Below, one piece after another: positions 16,305 to 24,322 of a stretch of 33,983 nt of DNA; position 1 is the stretch's first letter, and every line of letters begins with the position of its first letter. This stretch comes from JACQAI01 sp035507915. GTDB taxonomy: Bacteria > Pseudomonadota > Alphaproteobacteria > Elsterales > Elsteraceae. The notes below the pieces were generated by a model that saw only the letters and a program-made list of their open reading frames with translations, ran no database searches and was not told the DNA's origin. The DNA is taken from NCBI GenBank assembly GCA_035507915.1, contig DATJNS010000568.1, forward strand, positions 1 through 33,983, in the 5' to 3' direction. The position numbers and the translations under genes were made by a program.

Positions 16305-17089
16305 CGGCCGTGGAACACGGGCGCGCGGCCCTCGCGGTCGGCGCGCGCCCACTCGGCCCGGTCCTCGCTTTGCAGCAGGCGCTGAAACACCGCGTTGACC
16401 GCCGCCAGCGCGGCCGGTTCATCCGGCAGCGCCTGATGCGCCGAGGCGAGCGTCGCGCGCACGCCGAGCGGAGCAGCGCGCGCGATCTTGCGTGCCCAGC
16501 CGAGCGCGCGGTCGATCTGTTGTCCGACCGGCGTGACCGCCTGCACCAGGCCCCAGCGATAGGCCTCGTCGGCGCCCCATTCGTCGCCCGTCAGCAGGGC
16601 GCGCATCGCGTTGCCCCAGCCCGCCTCACGCGGCATCCGGATGGTGGCGCCCGCGCCGGAAACCGCGCCGCGCGTCACCTCGGCTTGCCTGAAGCGCGTA
16701 TCGCTCGCCGCGACGCGAATGTCGGCAGCCAGGAAGAGCTCGTGGCCGCCGAATGCCGTGATGCCCTGGACCGCGACGACCAGCGGTTTCGACCGCAGCG
16801 GCGGTCGCAGCCCGAACGGGTTGATGTAGTCCGGGTCCTTGGGCGGCAATAGTCCGGTGCGGATCGCAGCCGCGACCGAGACGGGATCGATACCGGGTGA
16901 AAAATCCGGCCCGACGCCGTACAGCACCGCGACGCGCAGCGCGTCGTCGTGCTCGAAGGCGTAGAAGGCCTTGCCCAAGCCGATCAATGTCGCGGGATCG
17001 AGCCGGTTGTTGGCCGCCGGCCGATCGATGCCGATCATGAGCACGCCGTCGGCGAGCCGCTCGACCAGGACGGGATCGCGCTCGCTCAT
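16301..17089 (-). CDS. Enoyl-CoA hydratase/isomerase family protein (cytoplasmic paralogue)
   Basis: A 262-residue crotonase-fold protein without signal peptide. E117 (FGGHELFLAADIRVA) and E137 (RQAEVTRGAVSGAGA) occupy the positions of the two catalytic glutamates of enoyl-CoA hydratase, so activity is likely. It is closely related along its whole length to the gene immediately upstream (shared LPPKDP, GHELFLAAD, REAGWGNAMR, TGDEWGADEAYR and APLGVRATLASAHQ segments), marking a tandem duplication. Only one base separates the two genes. The acyl-CoA substrate is unknown. Confidence 0.92.
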   Translation of the reverse strand: MSERDPVLVERLADGVLMIGIDRPAANNRLDPATLIGLGKAFYAFEHDDALRVAVLYGVGPDFSPGIDPVSVAAAIRTGLLPPKDPDYINPFGLRPPLRSKPLVVAVQGITAFGGHELFLAADIRVAASDTRFRQAEVTRGAVSGAGATIRMPREAGWGNAMRALLTGDEWGADEAYRWGLVQAVTPVGQQIDRALGWARKIARAAPLGVRATLASAHQALPDEPAALAAVNAVFQRLLQSEDRAEWARADREGRAPVFHGR

Positions 17090-17090
17090 G

Positions 17091-18020
17091 CTAGCGCCCT
17101 TGGAAGACCGGCGCGCGCTTCTCCTGCGCGGCGCGCTGGGCCTCCTGATAGTCCGCGCTCTGGCGGATGCGACTGGCGGCGGCGCGCAGATCGGCGTAGG
17201 CGGCGTCTTCGCTTGCGAGCACTTGATGGGCCGAGGCGAGCGTCGCGCGCACGCCCAATGGCGCCGCTGCCGCGATCTTCTTCGCCAGATCGACGGCACG
17301 CTCGAGCTGGCTGCCGGGCGGCGTCACGACCTGCACGAGGCCGAGCCGATAGGCTTCGTCCGCGCCCCACTCGTCGCCCGTCAGCATGTAGCGCATCGCG
17401 TTGCCCCAGCCCGCCTCGCGCGGAAACCGGACGGTGGCCCCGCCGGACGGAAACGCGCCGACGAAGACCTCGTTCTGGGCGAACACCGTGTCGCTCGCGG
17501 CGACGCGCACATCGGCCGCCAAGAAGAGCTCGTGGCCGACCGTGCGGGTCGCCCCCTGCACCGCCACGACGAGCGGCTTGACGCGGCTTGGCTGCGCGAC
17601 CCCGACCGGATTGATCCATTCCGGATCCTTCGGTGGCAGCTCACCGGCGCGCACCGCCGCGGCGAACGCCGGGGCATCGAGGCCCGGCACGAAGTCGGGG
17701 CCGTAGGCGTGCAGAACGGCAACCCGCAGCGCGTCGTCGTGATCGAGCTCGTAGTAGGCCTTGCCCAACCCGATCAGAGTCGGCGGGTCGATGCGATTCT
17801 GCGCTTCGGGTCGATTGATCCCGATGGTCAGAATGCCGCCCGCGAGGCGCTCGAGCACCACCGGAGGACCCGATGGCGCCGCGGTGCCGCGCGCCGGTGC
17901 CTGCGCTTGGGCCAGCCTTGGTTCGGTGGCGGCGAGGCCGGCGACCGTCAGACCAGCGGTCGCGGCGAGAAACTCACGGCGCGCGACTCCGTCCCGCGCC
18001 ACACCTGCGGCGTCCGTCAT
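17091..18020 (-). CDS. Enoyl-CoA hydratase-like protein with Tat signal peptide
   Basis: A 309-residue crotonase-fold protein whose first 41 residues form a twin-arginine signal: R14-R15 in VARREFLAA, a hydrophobic stretch ATAGLTVAGLAA, and a likely cleavage near AQA (about residue 41). E164 and E184 match the catalytic glutamates of hydratases. It is the tandem paralogue of the next gene, which lacks the signal. Crotonases act on CoA thioesters, which are normally cytoplasmic, so export of such a fold is unexpected. The ATG follows a GGAGAG site. It may act on a non-CoA substrate in the periplasm. Confidence 0.9.
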   Translation of the reverse strand: MTDAAGVARDGVARREFLAATAGLTVAGLAATEPRLAQAQAPARGTAAPSGPPVVLERLAGGILTIGINRPEAQNRIDPPTLIGLGKAYYELDHDDALRVAVLHAYGPDFVPGLDAPAFAAAVRAGELPPKDPEWINPVGVAQPSRVKPLVVAVQGATRTVGHELFLAADVRVAASDTVFAQNEVFVGAFPSGGATVRFPREAGWGNAMRYMLTGDEWGADEAYRLGLVQVVTPPGSQLERAVDLAKKIAAAAPLGVRATLASAHQVLASEDAAYADLRAAASRIRQSADYQEAQRAAQEKRAPVFQGR

Positions 18021-18087
18021 CCGTCTCTCCTCGATTTCGGTGTTGGGCGTCAGCCCCGCGTCGGCGGCGCGTCGGTGTGCAGGCCCG

Positions 18088-18786
18088 TCAGTGTCGAAGC
18101 AGCCCGGCGGTGATCGATCGGCGATGCATCACGTCGATCCACTGGACGACGAGGATCGACGCCAGCACGGCCTCGGCGCCGATGAAGAGCAGCGGCACGA
18201 CGATCCCCGCCGACCACGCAGCCGCCATGACCCGGAGCGAGACGAAGGTCGCTTCGAGGGTCACCAAGGCGACCACCGCCGCCGTCGCCGCGCCGGACAG
18301 GACCAAGCAGCGCCGCAGCCACCTGCGCCCGGCGGTTCCGGCAAGGCTCGATACCTTGACGCGGGTCGAGTAAGCCCATCCGACCAGACCGACGACCACC
18401 GCGAACCAAAAGGTCGCGCGCATGATCGTGATGGCGGTCGCCGCGAATGCCCAGCTCTGAAGGGATGCCGCCGGCCCCCACCACATCAGTCGGCCGCGCA
18501 TCGCGATATAGACCCCGACGACGACCAGCATCACGAGGACGCCGGTGGCCTTGGTCTGCCTGGTCAGCGCGAGCGCGGCGAATTGTGCGGCGAGGTCGCG
18601 CGGCGCACCGAAGCGCTCGATCGCGCGGCGCTCGGCCGCGCGCCGTTCCGTGTCCGTGTCGGCCGCGACCGACTCGTGAAGATGATCCTCGACCTCGGCG
18701 CACACGCGCCGGCACAGCGGCGCATCGAAGCGCAGCTCGCGCCCGAGCGCGTCGAGATACTCGGCGATCAGACCGGGCTCACTCAC
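18088..18786 (-). CDS. HAAS-type membrane protein linked to PadR
   Basis: A 232-residue protein starting at a GTG that overlaps the padR stop (GTGA). The N-terminal 75 residues (IAEYLDALGRELRFDAP, VEDHLHES, AIERFGAPRDLAAQFA) resemble the cytoplasmic domain found in membrane proteins encoded beside PadR regulators (HAAS or permease-prefix type). Four or five hydrophobic segments follow. Such proteins are thought to work with the neighbouring PadR regulator in envelope signalling; the signal is not known. The predicted function rests mainly on this gene pairing. Confidence 0.75.
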   Translation of the reverse strand: MSEPGLIAEYLDALGRELRFDAPLCRRVCAEVEDHLHESVAADTDTERRAAERRAIERFGAPRDLAAQFAALALTRQTKATGVLVMLVVVGVYIAMRGRLMWWGPAASLQSWAFAATAITIMRATFWFAVVVGLVGWAYSTRVKVSSLAGTAGRRWLRRCLVLSGAATAAVVALVTLEATFVSLRVMAAAWSAGIVVPLLFIGAEAVLASILVVQWIDVMHRRSITAGLLRH

Positions 18787-19112
18787 AACCTCGATCCTCC
18801 CAGCAGGGTGCCGACAGCGCCGGAAAAACGCGTCCACAGCGCGCGCCGCTCGGCGAGCGCTTTGACGCCGCGCTTGGTCAGCGTGTAGACGCGCCGCTTG
18901 CGCCCCGACGGCGGGGTTTCCCATGTGCTGCTGAGCAGCTGCATGTCCTCCAGGCGGTGCAGCGCGGGGTAGACCGTCCCCTCGGGCAGGTCGAAAACGC
19001 CGGTGCTGCGCCGCCGTATCTCCTCGATGACGGCGTAACCGTGCGCCGGACCGGCCTCGAGCGCGGCGAGCACGATCGCCTCGAGGTGACCTTTGAGCAT
19101 CTCGCCTTCCAT
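18783..19112 (-). CDS. PadR family transcriptional regulator
   Basis: A 109-residue winged-helix regulator of the short PadR class: MLKGHLEAIVLAAL, HGYAVIEEIRRRS, the LPEGTVYPALHRLED recognition region and the basic wing SGRKRRVYTLTKRG. It lies upstream of, and overlaps, the HAAS-type membrane protein gene; this pair is common in bacteria. A palindrome upstream suggests autoregulation. Confidence 0.93.
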   Translation of the reverse strand: MEGEMLKGHLEAIVLAALEAGPAHGYAVIEEIRRRSTGVFDLPEGTVYPALHRLEDMQLLSSTWETPPSGRKRRVYTLTKRGVKALAERRALWTRFSGAVGTLLGGSRL

Positions 19113-19149
19113 ACCCAGTATAACTAAGCCTAGTGTAACTAGGTGTCAA
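19113..19149 (-). promoter_or_regulatory. padR promoter/operator region
   Basis: ACTAAGCCTAGT (19123-19134) is an imperfect palindrome, and GTATAACTAAG (19118-19128) and GTGTAACTAGG (19133-19143) form a direct repeat with a 15-bp period. On the minus strand a perfect -35 TTGACA (complement of 19144-19149) lies in the last codons of the MATE gene; the matching -10 is unclear. This is the only AT-rich stretch around, and fits a PadR operator. Confidence 0.45.
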
Positions 19150-20518
19150 CGGGTTTCGTGGCGAGCCGCCGGAGACGCAGGGCCAGCAGCACCGCAACGG
19201 CGGCCAGACCGAGCGCCAGGCCCCACCATAGCCCGCGCACGCCGTAGCCCAGCGGGAACGCGAGCAGCCAGCCGCCGCCGAAGCCGAAGCCCCAGTAGCC
19301 GAGCGCGCCGAGCAGCATCGGCACGGTGGTGTCCTCGTAGCCGCGCAGCGCGCCGGCGGCGATCACCTGGACGCCGTCGAACACCTGGAACGCGGCCGCG
19401 ATCGCGAGCAGGCTGAGCGCGATCGGCACCAACCCCGCGTTCGCGGCGGCGCCGACATCGACGTAGATCGCGACGATGGCGCGCGGCGCCGACCACAGCA
19501 CGAGTGCCGTCGCGCCCATGAACGCGACCCCGATCGCGAGCGCGACCACGCCGGCGCGCCGTGCTGCGGCGGGCCGACCGGCACCGAGCTCGTAGGCGAT
19601 CCGCACGGTGGCAGCCTGGCTCACGCCGAGCGGCACCATGAAGGTGAGACCGGCGCAATTGAGCACCAGCTGGTGCGCGCCGAGCGCGTCGGCGCCCAAC
19701 AGCCCGATCAGGACGCCGGCGGCGAGGAATACGCCGATCTCGAGCCCCATGATGCCGCCGATCGGCAACCCCAGCCGCAGGATGCGGACGAGCTCGTGCA
19801 TGCGCGGCAGCAGCGCGCCGCGCAACACCCGCAATCCTCTCAGGCTCGGCGCCCCGCCGACGTAGAGCGCCAGGCCGATCAGGATCAGCCACTGATTGAT
19901 CGCGCTCGCGTAGCCGGAGCCGGCGACCCCCAGGGCCGGCGCACCGAGATGGCCGAAGACCAGCACCCAGTTGAGCGCCAGGTTGGCGCCGACGCACGTC
20001 ACCAGCACGAGCATGACGGCGCGCGTGTGCGCCAGCGCGGCGAGCAGGCTGCGCAGCGCCGCGAAGCCGAGGAAGGCCGGCGCGCCCCAGGTGATCGCGG
20101 AGAGGAAGCGGCCGATCTCGATGGTCACCGCGCCCGGATAGCCGAGCGCGGCCAGCAGGCGATCCAGCATCGTCACGGCGAGCAGGAACGGCAGCGACAG
20201 CAGCAGCGCGAGCGCGAAGCCGGCGCCGGCGATCCGGCCGGCCCCCGTGCGGTCGCCGGTACCAACCGCGTGCGCGGCGAGCGGCGACACCGCCGAGATC
20301 ACGCCTTGGAGCACGACGCCGGTGGTGAAGTAGAGCATGCCGCCGAGCCCGGCGGCGGCGAGCGCAACCGCCCCCAGCCGTCCCACCATCACGGTGTCGG
20401 TGAAGCCCATCGCCATCTGCGCCAGGTTGCCGGCCGCCAACGGCGCGGCGAGCGCGAGGGTCGCGGCGAGCTCGGCCCAGATGTCGCGCGGCGGATCAGT
20501 CGACGTGGTGGCATCCAT
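19139..20518 (-). CDS. MATE family efflux transporter
   Basis: A 459-residue protein with about twelve hydrophobic helices, the usual MATE size. Family features include PLAAGNLAQMAMGFTDTVMV in the first helix, LGGMLYF, NLALNWVLVFG at the end of the first half, and the second-half LGLPIGGIMGLEIG with the internal twofold repeat. MATE proteins export cationic drugs or metabolites using a sodium or proton gradient. The gene is preceded by a candidate transcription attenuator, so its level may follow the state of translation. It ends 26 bp before padR. Confidence 0.94.
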   Translation of the reverse strand: MDATTSTDPPRDIWAELAATLALAAPLAAGNLAQMAMGFTDTVMVGRLGAVALAAAGLGGMLYFTTGVVLQGVISAVSPLAAHAVGTGDRTGAGRIAGAGFALALLLSLPFLLAVTMLDRLLAALGYPGAVTIEIGRFLSAITWGAPAFLGFAALRSLLAALAHTRAVMLVLVTCVGANLALNWVLVFGHLGAPALGVAGSGYASAINQWLILIGLALYVGGAPSLRGLRVLRGALLPRMHELVRILRLGLPIGGIMGLEIGVFLAAGVLIGLLGADALGAHQLVLNCAGLTFMVPLGVSQAATVRIAYELGAGRPAAARRAGVVALAIGVAFMGATALVLWSAPRAIVAIYVDVGAAANAGLVPIALSLLAIAAAFQVFDGVQVIAAGALRGYEDTTVPMLLGALGYWGFGFGGGWLLAFPLGYGVRGLWWGLALGLAAVAVLLALRLRRLATKPVDT

Positions 20519-20571
20519 CGGTCATCGTCCAGCGTGGTCGAGGCACCGACGGCCCGGATCGCGGCCCATCA

Positions 20572-20616
20572 ACGAGAAGGGCCCCGACCGTGCCGGCGGG
20601 GCCCCTGGTATCTCGT
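20572..20616 (-). terminator. Terminator hairpin of the MATE leader
   Basis: On the minus strand GGGCCCCG (20604-20597) pairs with CGGGGCCC (20586-20579), with a short inner CCG/CGG extension. An outer ACGAGA/TCTCGT pair (20616-20611 with 20577-20572) lengthens it. The tail TTCTCGTT is moderately T-rich. It may also stop read-through from the slipin operon. Confidence 0.6.
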
Positions 20617-20634
20617 CGTCATGCGCCGATCGCT

Positions 20635-20718
20635 TCAGCGCATGCGTGAGTTCCTTGGCCCCGCGGCGCAGGCGCACGGGAAGGTCTTCGGCATCGTGGT
20701 TGGGGTCGTTCGAATCAT
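20635..20718 (-). CDS. Thr-rich leader peptide of the MATE attenuator
   Basis: A 27-residue ORF beginning MIRTTPTTMPKTFPC and ending with TGA at 20637-20635. Five of its first twelve residues are threonine (codons 4, 5, 7, 8 and 12). The last Thr codon abuts region 1 of the attenuator, so a ribosome held there would free region 2. The predicted RNA start is almost at the ATG, so translation may be leaderless, as known for the trp leader of Sinorhizobium. No Shine-Dalgarno site is visible. It is unlikely to have a function as a protein. Confidence 0.6.
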   Translation of the reverse strand: MIRTTPTTMPKTFPCACAAGPRNSRMR

Positions 20719-20762
20719 GGCGCGGACACTAGTGCGCGACCCATGTCGCGTCAATCGACCGA

Positions 20763-21524
20763 TCACGTTGCCGACGACATCGACGCGAACGCCTTGGCCA
20801 AATCGATCGGAAACGGAAACACGATGGTCGAGCTGCGCTCGCTGGCGATCTCGGTCAAGGTACCGAGATAGCGCAGCTGCATCGCGCCGCTCGCGGTCGC
20901 CAGCAGCTGGGCCGCCTCGACCAGCTTCTGGGCGGCCTGCTGCTCGCCCTCGGCATTGATCACCTTGGCGCGCCGCGTGCGCTCGGCCTCGGCCTGGCGC
21001 GCGATCGCGCGCACCATGCTCTCGTCGATGTCGACCTGCTTGATTTCGACGTTGATGACCTTGACGCCCCACGACTCGGTCTGGGCGTCGAGGATCTCCT
21101 GGATGTCGTGGTTGAGCTTGTCGCGCTCGGCCAGCATCTCGTCGAGCATGTGCTTGCCGAGCACCGAGCGCAGCGTCGTCTGGGCGAGCTGGCTGGTCGC
21201 CTGCATGAAGTTCTCGACCTGGATCACCGCCTTGTCGGCGTCGACCACGCGGAAATAGAGCACCGCGTTGACCTTGACCGACACGTTGTCGCGCGAGATC
21301 ACGTCCTGGCTCGGCACGTCGAGCACGATCGTGCGCAGGTCGATGCGCACCATCTGCTGGACGTAGGGCAAGAGGACGATCAGTCCGGGTCCCTTGACGC
21401 CGGTGAACCGGCCGAGCGTGAACATGACCGCGCGCTGGTACTCGCGCATCACCTTGACGGACGACAGGATGATGAAGCCGACCACGAACAGGGCCGCGAT
21501 CGCGATGATGCCGATGAAGCTCAT
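20763..21524 (-). CDS. Slipin/stomatin-like SPFH domain membrane protein
   Basis: A 253-residue protein with one N-terminal membrane helix (about 4-22) and an SPFH domain (REYQRAVMFTLGRFTGVKGPG through IKQVDID), then a short coiled coil (RQAEAERTRRAKVINAEGE). It is the typical length of bacterial slipins, which form oligomeric rings or scaffolds in membrane microdomains. It is encoded 33 bp after nfeD, the conserved partner whose protease domain cleaves stomatin C-termini in the archaeal homologue. Confidence 0.94.
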   Translation of the reverse strand: MSFIGIIAIAALFVVGFIILSSVKVMREYQRAVMFTLGRFTGVKGPGLIVLLPYVQQMVRIDLRTIVLDVPSQDVISRDNVSVKVNAVLYFRVVDADKAVIQVENFMQATSQLAQTTLRSVLGKHMLDEMLAERDKLNHDIQEILDAQTESWGVKVINVEIKQVDIDESMVRAIARQAEAERTRRAKVINAEGEQQAAQKLVEAAQLLATASGAMQLRYLGTLTEIASERSSTIVFPFPIDLAKAFASMSSAT

Positions 21525-21557
21525 GGTTCCCCCTTGGGCTCGCGTCTTGCGTGTCGC

Positions 21558-22925
21558 TCAACCGGGCTCGACGAGCAAGGTCAGGCCCTCGCGTTGGACC
21601 ACTTTGACGGGCTGGTCGGGGCCGAGCGGCCGCGTCGCACGCGCGTGCCAGCGCTCGCCATGGACCATCACCTCGCCCTCGCCGTCCGCCCAGCTCGTGG
21701 TGCGCCCCGACGCGCCGACCAGCACCGCGTTCCCGGTCACCACCGGCCGACGGCGCGCGCGCAGCAGCAAGGTCAACACGACGGCGAACAGGCCGACCGC
21801 CACCAGCGTCGCGCCGGCGATCACCTCGGGGGGCGGCCGCAGGTCGGGATTCTCGAACATCATCACCGAGCCGATCGCGAACGCCGCAGCGCCGCCGAGG
21901 ACGAATGCGCCGAACGCGGGGACGAACGCCTCGGCGGTCATCAGGCCGACGCCGAACAGCGCGAGCGCCACCCCGGCATAGTCGATCGGCAGCAGGTTGA
22001 GGCCGTAACCGCCGACCAGGAGACAGATCGTGCCGACGACCCCGGGCGCGATCACGCCCGGATGCGACAGCTCGAACGCGACCCCGATCAAGCCGGCGAG
22101 CAGCAGGAGATAGACGACGCTCGGATTGGTCAGCAGCGCGAGCAGACGATCGCGCCAGCGCGGCTCGAGCGTGACGATCTCGAGACCGGCGGTCGCGAGG
22201 CGCACCGGCCGGCCTTGCACGATCACGGTGCGCCCATCGGCCTGGGTCAGCAGATCGCGCACGTTCGGGGCAACCAGATCGATCACGTGCTGGGTGAGCG
22301 CGGCGTCGTACGGCAGGCTGACCGCCTCACGCACGGCCTGCTCGGCCCACGCGGCGTTGCGGCCGTGCATGGTCGCCAGCCCGCGAATGTAGGCCGCCGC
22401 GTCGTTGGCGATTTTGGTCATCATGGCGTCATGCGGCGGCGGGCCCGCCGCCGCTGGCGGCTTGGCGGGCTTGCCGGCAGGCAGGCTCTCGGGCCCCGGC
22501 AGCGGCGTGTCGCCGAACAGCGATACCGGCGTGGCGGCGCCCAGATTGGTGCCCGGCGCCATGGCGGCGAGCGCGCTCGCATAGAGGATGTAGGTGCCGG
22601 CGCTCGCTGCGCGCGCGCCGCTCGGCGCGACGAACGCCAGCACCGGCACCGGCGAGGCCAGCATCGCGCGGATGATGTCGCGCATCGCGCTGTCGAGCCC
22701 GCCCGGCGTGTCGAGGCGCAGCACCGCGACCGCGGCGTCGCGCGCCTCGGCGGTTTCGAGGCTGCGCACGACATAGGCGGCGGTCGCCGGCCCGATCGCG
22801 CCGTCGAGCGCGATCACGACCGCAGTGCGCGCCTCGGCCCGTCCGGCGCCGGCCGCCGCCAGCGCGACCAACCCGGCCAGCCCCGCGGCGCGCCCCAGCC
22901 GCCCCATCGTCGCGCCTACCGTCAT
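21558..22925 (-). CDS. NfeD family membrane serine protease (long form)
   Basis: A 455-residue long-form NfeD. A signal sequence (about 10-35) is followed by a ClpP-like domain with LRLDTPGGLDSAMRDIIRAM and SGARAASAGTYI, whose SAG serine matches the catalytic serine of the archaeal homologue PH1510. A lysine in MMTKIANDAAAYI is the probable general base. Four or more membrane helices and a C-terminal OB-fold domain (GNAVLVGASGRTTSWADGEG to the end) complete it. The ATG at 22925 is preferred; 22907 is an alternative. It pairs with the slipin gene in one operon. Confidence 0.92.
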   Translation of the reverse strand: MTVGATMGRLGRAAGLAGLVALAAAGAGRAEARTAVVIALDGAIGPATAAYVVRSLETAEARDAAVAVLRLDTPGGLDSAMRDIIRAMLASPVPVLAFVAPSGARAASAGTYILYASALAAMAPGTNLGAATPVSLFGDTPLPGPESLPAGKPAKPPAAAGPPPHDAMMTKIANDAAAYIRGLATMHGRNAAWAEQAVREAVSLPYDAALTQHVIDLVAPNVRDLLTQADGRTVIVQGRPVRLATAGLEIVTLEPRWRDRLLALLTNPSVVYLLLLAGLIGVAFELSHPGVIAPGVVGTICLLVGGYGLNLLPIDYAGVALALFGVGLMTAEAFVPAFGAFVLGGAAAFAIGSVMMFENPDLRPPPEVIAGATLVAVGLFAVVLTLLLRARRRPVVTGNAVLVGASGRTTSWADGEGEVMVHGERWHARATRPLGPDQPVKVVQREGLTLLVEPG

Positions 22926-23081
22926 GGCGTTCCGCTCCGCCCCGGGATGCCGACCCAAGACCGCCGCCAGGATAGCCCAACTCGCCGCCGCCCGGGCGTT
23001 TTCGGGCGCATTTCCCTTGGCGTCGGCGGCCGGTCAATCTTAGGCTGTGGACAACGCGGCAAGACGAGAGGGAGCCTGCCC

Positions 23082-24263
23082 ATGGCCGACCGGCTGATCT
23101 CTGGCGACAATCACATCGACCTCACCTACTGCCCGCCCGACCTGTGGTCGGCGCAGGCGCCCGGCAAGTGGAAGCTGCTGGCGCCACGCGTCGAGGAGCT
23201 CGACGACGGCGGCCACTGGTTCGTCGAGGCGGTCGACAAGGGCATGTGGAACGGCGTCGGCCCCGGCTTCCTCAAATACACGAAGGGCGCCTTCGGCCAC
23301 ATCGACGAGATGAAGGAGAAGTTCGGCTTCGAGTGGGACAATCGCAAAGGGGCCAAGCCGCGGCCGACCACGCCGGAGCTGCGGATCGCCGACCTCGACC
23401 GCGACGGGCTCGAGGCCGAGGTGGTCTACGGCTGCCTGATGATCAACGAGATGATCGGCGACACCGCGCTGCGGGCGTGGTGCGACCGGATCTACAACGA
23501 CTGGGTCGCCGACTTCGCCAAGCGCGCCGATCCCAACCGCGTATTCCCACTGGCGATCATTCCCAACCACGATCCGGCGGAGGCCGCCGCCGAGGTGCGG
23601 CGCTGCGCCAAGCTGGGGCTGAAGGGCGGCGACCTCGCATTCAAGCGCATGAGCCTGCCACTGTGGCACCACGGCTGGAACAAGCTATGGGAAGCCTGCG
23701 CCGAGTGCAGGTTCCCGGTGTCGTTCCACTCGACCGGCTTCAAGGCGCTGCGCGCGCCCGACAATGCCGAGATGGAGAAGGAGTACTTCACCCAGTTCCG
23801 GCTGGTGCGCTCGGCCTTGTTCCAGCTCGACACCATGGAGGTTCTGGTCTCGCTGCTCGCCTCGGGCGCCTGCGAGAGGTACCCCGAATTCAACTTCGTG
23901 CTCGGCGAGTCGGGCGTGACGTGGCTGCCCTACGTGTTCGACCGGCTCGACACCGAGTACGCCGACCGCGCGCGCTCGCTCGGCTTCAAGCTCAAGCCCA
24001 GCGACTACTTCCGCCGTCAGGGCTTCGTGACCTACCAGCAGGACCAGTATCTCGAGCCGATCGTGCCGCTGATCGGCGAGGACAACATCATCTGGGGCGC
24101 CGACTATCCGCACCCCGACTGCATCTGGCCGGAGTCGCGCAAGACCCTCGACAAGAACCTCGCCAAGTTCTCGCCGTCGGTGCGGCGCAAGATCATCACG
24201 GACAACGTGACGCGACTCTACAACCTGCCGACGCCGCCGCAGGCCCGCGCGGCCGCGGAGTGA
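23082..24263 (+). CDS. Amidohydrolase family protein (ACMSD/LigW-like TIM barrel)
   Basis: A 393-residue metal-dependent hydrolase or decarboxylase. The N-terminal SGDNHIDLTYCPPDLW matches the metal-binding strand of amidohydrolase-2 proteins, though with H-x-D rather than the classical H-x-H. The later ligands are visible as FHSTG (histidine) and WGADYPHPD (aspartate). Related enzymes decarboxylate or hydrolyse aromatic acids and their cleavage products. It is a single gene, divergent from nfeD, ending at a long hairpin. Confidence 0.88.
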   Translation: MADRLISGDNHIDLTYCPPDLWSAQAPGKWKLLAPRVEELDDGGHWFVEAVDKGMWNGVGPGFLKYTKGAFGHIDEMKEKFGFEWDNRKGAKPRPTTPELRIADLDRDGLEAEVVYGCLMINEMIGDTALRAWCDRIYNDWVADFAKRADPNRVFPLAIIPNHDPAEAAAEVRRCAKLGLKGGDLAFKRMSLPLWHHGWNKLWEACAECRFPVSFHSTGFKALRAPDNAEMEKEYFTQFRLVRSALFQLDTMEVLVSLLASGACERYPEFNFVLGESGVTWLPYVFDRLDTEYADRARSLGFKLKPSDYFRRQGFVTYQQDQYLEPIVPLIGEDNIIWGADYPHPDCIWPESRKTLDKNLAKFSPSVRRKIITDNVTRLYNLPTPPQARAAAE

Positions 24264-24269
24264 CGCCGC

Positions 24270-24304
24270 GACGCCGCGCCTCCCCCGTGGGGGAGGCCGG
24301 CGTC
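24270..24304. terminator. Long hairpin after the amidohydrolase gene
   Basis: GACGCCG (24270-24276) pairs with CGGCGTC (24298-24304) and GCCTCCCCC (24278-24286) with GGGGGAGGC (24289-24297); only C24277 bulges out and the turn is GT. Sixteen base pairs begin 6 bp after the stop codon. No T-run follows, so this is either a strong rho-assisted stop or a palindromic repeat element. Confidence 0.55.
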
Positions 24305-24322
24305 GTGACGTGCGCGCGAGAT

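Larger units (their letters stand above)
20569..20754 (-). promoter_or_regulatory. Candidate transcription attenuator upstream of the MATE gene
   Basis: Read on the minus strand, a promoter (TTGACG 20754-20749, 17-bp spacer, TAGTGT 20731-20726) places the RNA start next to a 27-codon leader ORF. Region 1 (CCTTCCCG, 20684-20677) can pair with region 2 (CGGG at 20663-20660 and AAGG at 20656-20653). Region 2 (GCGGGGCC, 20664-20657) can instead pair over 8 bp with region 3 (GGCCCCGC, 20603-20596). Region 3 is also the left arm of the terminator hairpin GGGCCCCG/CGGGGCCC (20604-20597 with 20586-20579), followed by TTCTCGTT. CATGCGC/GCGCATG (20644-20638 with 20626-20620) surrounds the leader stop codon. 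These mutually exclusive pairings are the design of amino-acid operon attenuators. Confidence 0.65.

Noticed and set aside
20569..20622. Second short ORF (18 codons) across the MATE leader terminator
   Set aside because: It is made of the terminator arms and has no ribosome site; the 27-codon ORF upstream explains the regulation better.
21108..23081. Plus-strand open frame upstream of the amidohydrolase
   Set aside because: It is antisense to slipin and nfeD, both of which have clear family motifs; the amidohydrolase starts at 23082.
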